From Hofstenia miamia (taxonomy: Eukaryota > Xenacoelomorpha > Acoela), in the NCBI GenBank assembly GCA_004352715.1, contig SCFE01000031.1, positions 1,715,952 through 1,779,951 on the forward strand: a DNA stretch of 64,000 nt, in the 5' to 3' direction. Each line of letters starts with the position of its first letter. Positions within the stretch are counted from its first letter, which is position 1. Positions 49,801-58,800 of this stretch are shown here, in pieces. Position numbers and translations under genes: made by a program. A model generated the notes under the pieces. That model was not told the origin of the DNA. It did not search any database and worked only from the letters and a program-made list of their open reading frames with translations.

Positions 49801-52800
49801 TAATTTAGCAAGGTGGTCGAATACATATTTCCAGTACTGTATATACCAAATTAAACTTGTCTTTTAAAATAAAATATGTGACATGAATGCAAGCCGTTTT
49901 GCAAAGTAGAGTTCATTTTTAATTGTAAGCTAATGTGAAAGTTTGATAGACAACTTGGTCCAAACTGTGTTCAGAGTTGCACAACCAAATAAATATGACA
50001 AGTTGTGCAGTGGGTTATGCATTGTTTAACAAATTTAGTGTAGTTTTATCAAATATGGGAATGTGGTAGTGGTAGTCTTTATTGCATACATACTTCTTCT
50101 CATGGCAGTTATTTAGGTTGGATTACGCATTGCTTACCTAAGTAATACAAGATTCACGGCAGTGGGGCACAGCAGAAAACCAACATCTCAAATGTAATCT
50201 CGCACAAATCACAAATTAAACTCTCATTCAAATTTTACCCAGATTTGTGATTGGATACAAACCTAGAAACTAACAATTACTTAAGCGGATTAAAACAAAT
50301 TATCAAGATTTACAACACTGAATTAAATCATGTATAGTATAGGTGATAATATTTAGAAATTAGAATGTAGACCATGACTTATGGACAATCAAATGAAGAT
50401 AGCTTGCGTGCGCAGCCAATTGACTTCGCGGTGGTGGCATTCTAGCTGCATGTAAAATGATACATTGGAATATTTATAATATTCCTATTTTGATAAAATG
50501 ATATACACGTAGGCTTGGCAACACTTAAGATGTATTGTTCAAAATTTTCTGTTGATTAAAATATGCTTTAAAATAATAGATGTATAGTTGAAAGTGGACT
50601 TAAATAAATTATTTCCTATAAAAACAGTCGGATCTTCAATGTAAGAGTGCTGAGTAATACCTGAAATAAACACAGCATCTAAAGAACCAGCGATTATTCG
50701 AAAAGCTAGGACTGACGCAAGATCAGCATCTGTTGCTTGAAGCGTTTCCAACTAAAAATTGCATCAGTAATATAACTTATATTATTGATAAATATATTAT
50801 ATAACATTAAAAGTTAAGGCTGCTTTGTGGATTTGCATCTCTCTGCTATATTTTTAACATTCCTTTGCTGAATTTGATTGCATTGCTATATTTCAAAGAG
50901 ATTTGTATTTCAATGGCTTGCAAAATTTAAAATTGTAAAAAAATATGTTTTTTGCTATATATAATTTACACCGTAAATACTGTTGTCAGAAAAATTTCCT
51001 GATCACCGATACAACTAAATTAATTCGTTACCAAACCCATCCCATGAAATTCGAACTCATGATGATCCTGATGCAAATCTCAAAATCATAACCTCAATAA
51101 TCGCGAAAATAGTTTGCCAAGAATGATATCTCTTTATTTTTCCAACAGGAAGTAGTGTAGTTCAGGATGTGATATATTTTGTTGTTATTAACATCAATAA
51201 CAATATATTTAAAACTATGAAATTTTCTTTCTAAACAAACCCGGCTTCCATATGGTAAAACAGAAGTGATGGAAACATTGTATGTCTTCTCTGAAAATAA
51301 AGGAGGTGAATCGTTAGCATCTTCAACAGTCACGTATACTGTACAAATCGAAAATAGATCAGGATGATTTTCATTATAAACTTTTATCTAAAATCATACC
51401 ATTTATTCGACGGCATGCTTGAAATGTAATGACTTCAACGAAAATTTTTTAGACACTTATAACTCACAAACTAATGAAGATATGTAAAGTCTAAAAACAC
51501 TACAAGATAGAAAATTCGGTCATAAGCACATGCTTTAGCACATATTTTCATCATTGAATGAGCGAGCCCTACCATATAAATGTGTCCATGTAAACACCTC
51601 TTAATATTTCTATACAGGCTTGAATAAAATTGTTACGTAAAAGTAATACCAGTGGAAATAAGATTAAGTTTATTTCAAAGTGTTTTAATGATTCAAGATT
51701 AGTGTATTTCATTTCAGGTCCAAATAAAGAAAATACATTTTAGAATAAGCAATGGTTACTTTTTTCATTCGCAATTTTCATTTCCAATAGTTATTTTTGA
51801 AAAGGAATATAATATGACAATTTCCCAGCAATCTAATATTATTTTTCGATAATTAAGAAATAACATAAGTTTTATTGTCAAAAATGAATGTTTCCATGAG
51901 TAGGTAATGAGTTGTAAACAGTCCATTTATTTATGACGGTAGCTAGTCCGGCACGGCCAGAATCAATTTTGACGACACAGAAAGCGCAATCAAACAAAAC
52001 TTCATAGACAATTGTATAGTTTTGGAAAAGTTTAGCAGTACTCAGCTATTAAAATATATAGTAAACTATTACCAGTATTAAGTCATAGAAATATATAAAT
52101 TTTAATTCTATAACTCACCCGAACTACGTAAAATGCTTCCTGTTCTCGATCTAGTATGCCGACGGTAGACAGAACGCCAGCACTATTGATAGAAAATTGC
52201 TCACTATAAGCGAGTACGTCAAATAAAATAACAGGATCTTCATCAACATCAATAACCTAAAAATTAAATTTACAATATACAAACGTAATGTAAGAAAACA
52301 ACAGTTAATGAATGCAGATTTACTTGAACATTTCAAATAAATTACACTTTTGAAGCTTCAGCATCATTGTTTAATAACTACAAATACTCTATCAACAGTT
52401 TCGAATTATTCCTACAAAGACTATGCGAAAAAAAATGAGAAGAATTAGCTCTTTTTAATATAATCATTTCATAGGCTCAGGATTAATCGAATTATAAAAT
52501 TACATTCAATTGAAGAAATCCATTTAAGTGAGTATTTTCTGGAATGGTGACATTGTAATATAAACTTTCAAAATGGGGGATGTTGTCATTAATATTTGTA
52601 AAAGTGATGTTCAGTAAGCTCTCTGCTATGTGTCCTTTTTCAAGATCATCTACCGCATAGACTGAGATTAAGTATTCCATATTTGAAGTAGAGCATTGGT
52701 CCACGTCTACAAGAGACTTCAAAGACAGTGCTCCTGAATTTTCGTCAATGCCAACAATGCTAAAAACAATTATTGCATAATCTTGGCATTGTAAAGAGTT

Positions 52801-55800
52801 GTATTTTCCAAGCACATACGAAAATATTAAAACTAATTATATCTAATTACACTTCAAGTTAAAATTAAATTAATATTAGATTTTTTATGCCGTTTAATTG
52901 CTATTATTAAGTAGCATTATGGAATTCATGTATACCCACTTCTCAACTACAGAAGTCAGTGTGATGCACGAATTGAGTGGAGTCAAGATAACCAGAAAAT
53001 CGCTCGTTTAGTTTGTTAAAAATATACTGATTTTCATCAAAATTTAATTTAAAAAGTAAATGTTTCGCTTAAACTTCATAATAACTCAATTTTCTTATTA
53101 TATAGTTGTGTATAAAGTCAAGCATTTGCAAAAAGTAATTGCTTTATTAGTTGACATGTAATTATAAGTAAGTTCAGGAAGCTTTATGAATTCTTAATTT
53201 ACTTAGATGTAATAATTGAAAATGCAAGTTACACAAAAAGAATTACATGTACAAACATACAAGTATCCTATGTTTGTTGTTATCAACGATCTAGTTTAAA
53301 CTAATAATTTAATAAAATTTATCTTTGAAATGCAATTTTTGAAACACCTTGCCTTTCAAGAAATTAATATTACTTAATTAGTTTTAAATAGTGTGTAACA
53401 TACTTTTTTGGATTTCTTAAAACTTGAAATTACCTATTTTGAGCAATACGATAAAATACATTATCTGTGCTGTCCAAATCAGTAGCTTTCACTTCTCCAA
53501 TATCAGTCCCAACTGGTGTCTCTTCCTCCAAACGAAATTGATAAACGCTCTGTGTAAACGCAGGTAAATTATTATTGACATCATAAGTCCTAACTTCAAA
53601 ATTATATCTGGCTTCCTAAAAGAATTTAGTCTTATTACAAACGTTATTGGAACTTCAACTATAGACTAAATTCAAAACTCAAAAATTTTCACATTGCTTG
53701 AATTAAGGACTATTTTGTAGGGCAGTTATTATACAAACTATTACAAATACCTTATGATTATCTGAAGGAAACTAATAAATCCCATCATTGCAGCAAATTT
53801 GCTTCATTATGTTAATTGATAGCAATTTTTAATTCCATGAGATAATGAAGTCTTTCTGATTTCATTATAATATATTTAATGTTCAACTGATCATTGTAAC
53901 AAATAATTCTAGTTAAGCGTGCAATCCAATTAATACAAACGTTCATTCCATCACTGGCAATTATGGTTAAAAGGGAGGACTGGATAGTTGCAACTTGGGT
54001 GAATAGCTCTCCACTAAATATTAATTATAAAAGTTATGTTCTAACCATGCATAGATTCTTACGTATCTGAGTGACAAAGAAACTCATCAGCATTCTTGCC
54101 CTCTATGGAATATGAAATCTTATCTTCAAAATCTTTGTCTTCAGCCTAAATAATGAAGGTGCTACAAAAATTCACACAATAGAAAATACAGCAGCAAGTC
54201 AAATCAACTGTGCATAGATTGCCCGGAAAAATGTTAAAATTCGCTTAAAATTTTAAATATGTTAGAATAATAATTATTATTTAAATAAAGGCAAAATATA
54301 ACAGAATATTGAAAATTGCATATATATATATTTGAAAATACAAAAACATGAATGTAGGTAAGGAAAGTGTTGGAAAAACTTTACAAAGACGAATTTTTCA
54401 TTGAAGAAGAGTTATTATTTCCATGTACTTTAGAAACAGGAGCAATTTATATCACAAATTTACACCATAGCAGGGGAGCACATTTAGATTTGTCATATCC
54501 GATTTGTATTTTAAGGAATAATTGCCTGCGTTTCAAACGACTGTGCTTGTGGAAACCGACATATAGAAGTTTCATCAATTATAAGATTGTTAATACTGCT
54601 ACATCAGATCGATTGTGATATGGAATACCTACTAAACACAACCTATTAAAACAGGTCCTGCTGATGTGTCATTGAGCAATGCTAAAACTCAATAGCATGC
54701 GATATGCAATAATTTCGAAGCATTTGTGATTAAACAAGTCGAATTGACCTAAAAAATAGTTAAATTTAGAAAAAATTTACAGCATAGAAATATTTAAATT
54801 TCTCGCTAGATGGCAATTATTCTCCAGTATCATAAAATTTGAAGTGCTCTTGAAAACGTGTCTATAATAACCTGACTGACATTTCCAGCATCATTTTTAA
54901 AGTTATATAAATTTCTCATTAATTTTAGTGCACAGTCATTTTTCGGACACCCTATATTTACAAAGTAAAACAATTATTTATAAAGATTCACAAAAAGAGA
55001 ATACCCTCCAACTCCAGTATTGCTTAAATCGAGTGTTGCGTAAAAATTAAGGATTTCGTAAAATGCCAAATTCCCATGTTGAAAATTGTGCTTTGTTCCA
55101 GCTACATTTCATCTTGTTCAATTTTTTGTCGTCAAGAGGTGAAATTTCAAAATAGTTTTTATTTGTTACTTTGTAGCAATATTTAGATATATACAGAGTT
55201 TTGATTTGGATGTGGTAGAAAAATTTATGCATACAAAAAAATTGTAATGCAATAAATAATTGTGATATATTTAACACATTGGAAGCTTTTTTAGAAAAAT
55301 ATCTTAATCAGTAAAAATCTTACCATATGATAGAGGTTCTGATTTCTCTTAAGTTCTATTTTATATATTTATATAGGTTTACGTGCAGCAATTGCAGCAG
55401 AAAACATAGAATAGATGAAGGTAAGTGCCTTCATTAGCAACATTGAATATAAAAAATTTTTCTAGTCTTATATTTTTAGAGCTGAAGGCCCCATATGTCA
55501 AATGCTACACCTTAAGAAATTAATTTCACGAAAACGTTCTTTGAAGAAAGCCATCATGCTCTTTTTTATTGTTTTTATAAGTAAAACCACTTAATGCATA
55601 AATATATTAAATATATACATCCTTGGAGGTTGAGACAGTAACTTAGCAAAATACTAACTACTGTTCATTCCTACATTCATCTAATAGCCATGTACTTCTT
55701 TTTCACAATACCAAAATTGAATATAGCAAGTGCAGAAAATTATAAAATATGAAAATTATCATTTTTCATCAAAAATTTAATTTGATTTTTTTCCAAAAAA

Positions 55801-58800
55801 TATTTCAACAATATAAAATTCTACCAAAATCAGCATTTTCAACTTATCTCACATTAATTTGAATCCTTATAATTTGAATTTTAATAAAGCAGCCAATTGT
55901 TCACAATTAAATTTGAGAATTAGGAAAATTGTAATAATTAGTAGGTGCAAAACATGAAAATTTGACAATATTTCAAATAAATATGCTCATTAATTAGTGA
56001 TGATGACAAAAGAAAAACAACTGAAATTGCAATTTAAATGTTAATTGAGGGAAATTAAATTCAAATTATATTAGTCTGAGAAACAAACACTCATTTAAGA
56101 AAAAAATCAAAAAACTGTTTATCTATGTATCTATCTACCCTATATATATATATATATATATATNNNNNNNNNNNNNNNNNNNNNNNNNNNNNNNNNNNNN
56201 NNNNNNNNNNNNNNNNNNNNNNNNNNNNNNNNNNNNNNNNNNNNNNNNNNNNNNNNNNNNNNNNNNNNNNNNNNNNNNNNNNNNNNNNNNNNNNNNNNNN
56301 NNNNNNNNNNNNNNNNNNNNNNNNNNNNNNNNNNNNNNNNNNNNNNNNNNNNNNNNNNNNNNNNNNNNNNNNNNNNNNNNNNNNNNNNNNNNNNNNNNNN
56401 NNNNNNNNNNNNNNNNNNNNNNNNNNNNNNNNNNNNNNNNNNNNNNNNNNNNNNNNNNNNNNNNNNNNNNNNNNNNNNNNNNNNNNNNNNNNNNNNNNNN
56501 NNNNNNNNNNNNNNNNNNNNNNNNNNNNNNNNNNNNNNNNNNNNNNNNNNNNNNNNNNNNNNNNNNNNNNNNNNNNNNNNNNNNNNNNNNNNNNNNNNNN
56601 NNNNNNNNNNNNNNNNNNNNNNNNNNNNNNNNNNNNNNNNNNNNNNNNNNNNNNNNNNNNNNNNNNNNNNNNNNNNNNNNNNNNNNNNNNNNNNNNNNNN
56701 NNNNNNNNNNNNNNNNNNNNNNNNNNNNNNNNNNNNNNNNNNNNNNNNNNNNNNNNNNNNNNNNNNNNNNNNNNNNNNNNNNNNNNNNNNNNNNNNNNNN
56801 NNNNNNNNNNNNNNNNNNNNNNNNNNNNNNNNNNNNNNNNNNNNNNNNNNNNNNNNNNNNNNNNNNNNNNNNNNNNNNNNNNNNNNNNNNNNNNNNNNNN
56901 NNNNNNNNNNNNNNNNNNNNNNNNNNNNNNNNNNNNNNNNNNNNNNNNNNNNNNNNNNNNNNNNNNNNNNNNNNNNNNNNNNNNNNNNNNNNNNNNNNNN
57001 NNNNNNNNNNNNNNNNNNNNNNNNNNNNNNNNNNNNNNNNNNNNNNNNNNNNNNNNNNNNNNNNNNNNNNNNNNNNNNNNNNNNNNNNNNNNNNNNNNNN
57101 NNNNNNNNNNNNNNNNNNNNNNNNNNNNNNNNNNNNNNNNNNNNNNNNNNNNNNNNNNNNNNNAAAAATGAATGTTTCCATGAGTAGGTAATGAGTTGTA
57201 AACAGTCCATTTATTTATGACGGTAGCTAGTCCGGCACGGCCAGAATCAATTTTGACGACACAGAAAGCGCAATCAAACAAAACTTCATAGACAATTGTA
57301 TAGTTTTGGAAAAGTTTAGCAGTACTCAGCTATTAAAATATATAGTAAACTATTACCGGTATTAAGTCATAGAAATATATAAATTTTAATTCTATAACTC
57401 ACCCGAACTACGTAAAATGCTTCCTGTTCTCGATCTAGCATGCTGACGGTAGACAGAACGCCAGCACTATTGATAGAAAATTGCTCACTATAAGCGAGTA
57501 CGTCAAATACAATAACAGGATCTTCATCAACATCAATAACCTAAAAATTAAATTTACAATATACAAACGTAATGTAAGAAAACAACAGTTAATGAATGCA
57601 GATTTACTTGAACATTTCAAATAAATTACACTTTTGAAGCTTCAGCATCATTGTTTAATAACTACAAATACTCTATCAACAGTTTCGAATTATTCCTACA
57701 AAGACTATGCGAAAAAAAATGAGAAGAATTAGCTCTTTTTAATATAATCATTTCATAGGCTCAGGATTAATCGAATTATAAAATTACATTCAATTGAAGA
57801 AATCCATTTAAGTGAGTATTTTCTGGAATGGTGACATTGTAATATAAACTTTCAAAATGGGGGATGTTGTCATTAATATTTGTAAAAGTGATGTTCAGTA
57901 AGCTCTCTGCTATGTGTCCTTTTTCAAGATCATCTACCGCATAGACTGAGATTAAGTATTCCATATTTGAAGTAGAGCATTGGTCCACGTCTACAAGAGA
58001 CTTCAAAGACAGTGCTCCTGAATTTTCGTCAATGCCAACAATGCTAAAAACAATTATTGCATAATATTGGCATTGTAAAGAGTTGTATTTTCCAAGCGAG
58101 TACGAAAATATTAAAACTAGGTATATCTAATTACACTTCAAGTTAAAATTAAATTAATATTAGATTTTTTATGCCGTTTAATTGCTATTATTAAGTAGCA
58201 TTATGGAATTCATGTATACCCACTTCTCAACTACAGAAGTCAGTGTGATGCACGAATTGAGTGGAGTCAAGATAACCAGAAAATCGCTCGTTTAGTTTGT
58301 TAAAAATATACTGATTTTCATCAAAATTTAATTTAAAAAGTAAATGTTTCGCTTAAACTTCATAATAACTCAATTTTCTTATTATATAGTTGTGTATAAA
58401 GTCAAGCATTTGCAAAAAGTAATTGCTTTATTAGTTGACATGTAATTATAAGTAGCCTAAGTTCAGGAATGTTTATGAATTCTTAATTTACTTAGATGTA
58501 ATAATTGAAAATGCAAGCTACATAAAAAGAATTACATGTACAAACATACAAGTATCCTATGTTTGTTGTTATCAACGATCTAGTTTAAACTAATAATTTA
58601 ATAAAATTTATCTTTGAAATGCAATTTTTGAAACACCTTGCCTTTCAAGAAATTAATATTACTTAATTAGTTTTAAATAGTGTGTAACATACTTTTTTGG
58701 ATTTCTTAAAACTTGAAATTACCTATTTTGAGCAATACGATAAAATACATTATCTGTGCTGTCCAAATCAGTAGCTTTCACTTCTCCAATATCAGTCCCA

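Larger units (their letters stand above)
51880..54345 (-). repeat. First copy of the exon 1-5 region (matches 57164-59632)
   Basis: Co-linear with 57164-59632 at very high identity, with scattered substitutions and short indels. Homology stops at about 54345, where the two copies diverge completely. Confidence 0.88.
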
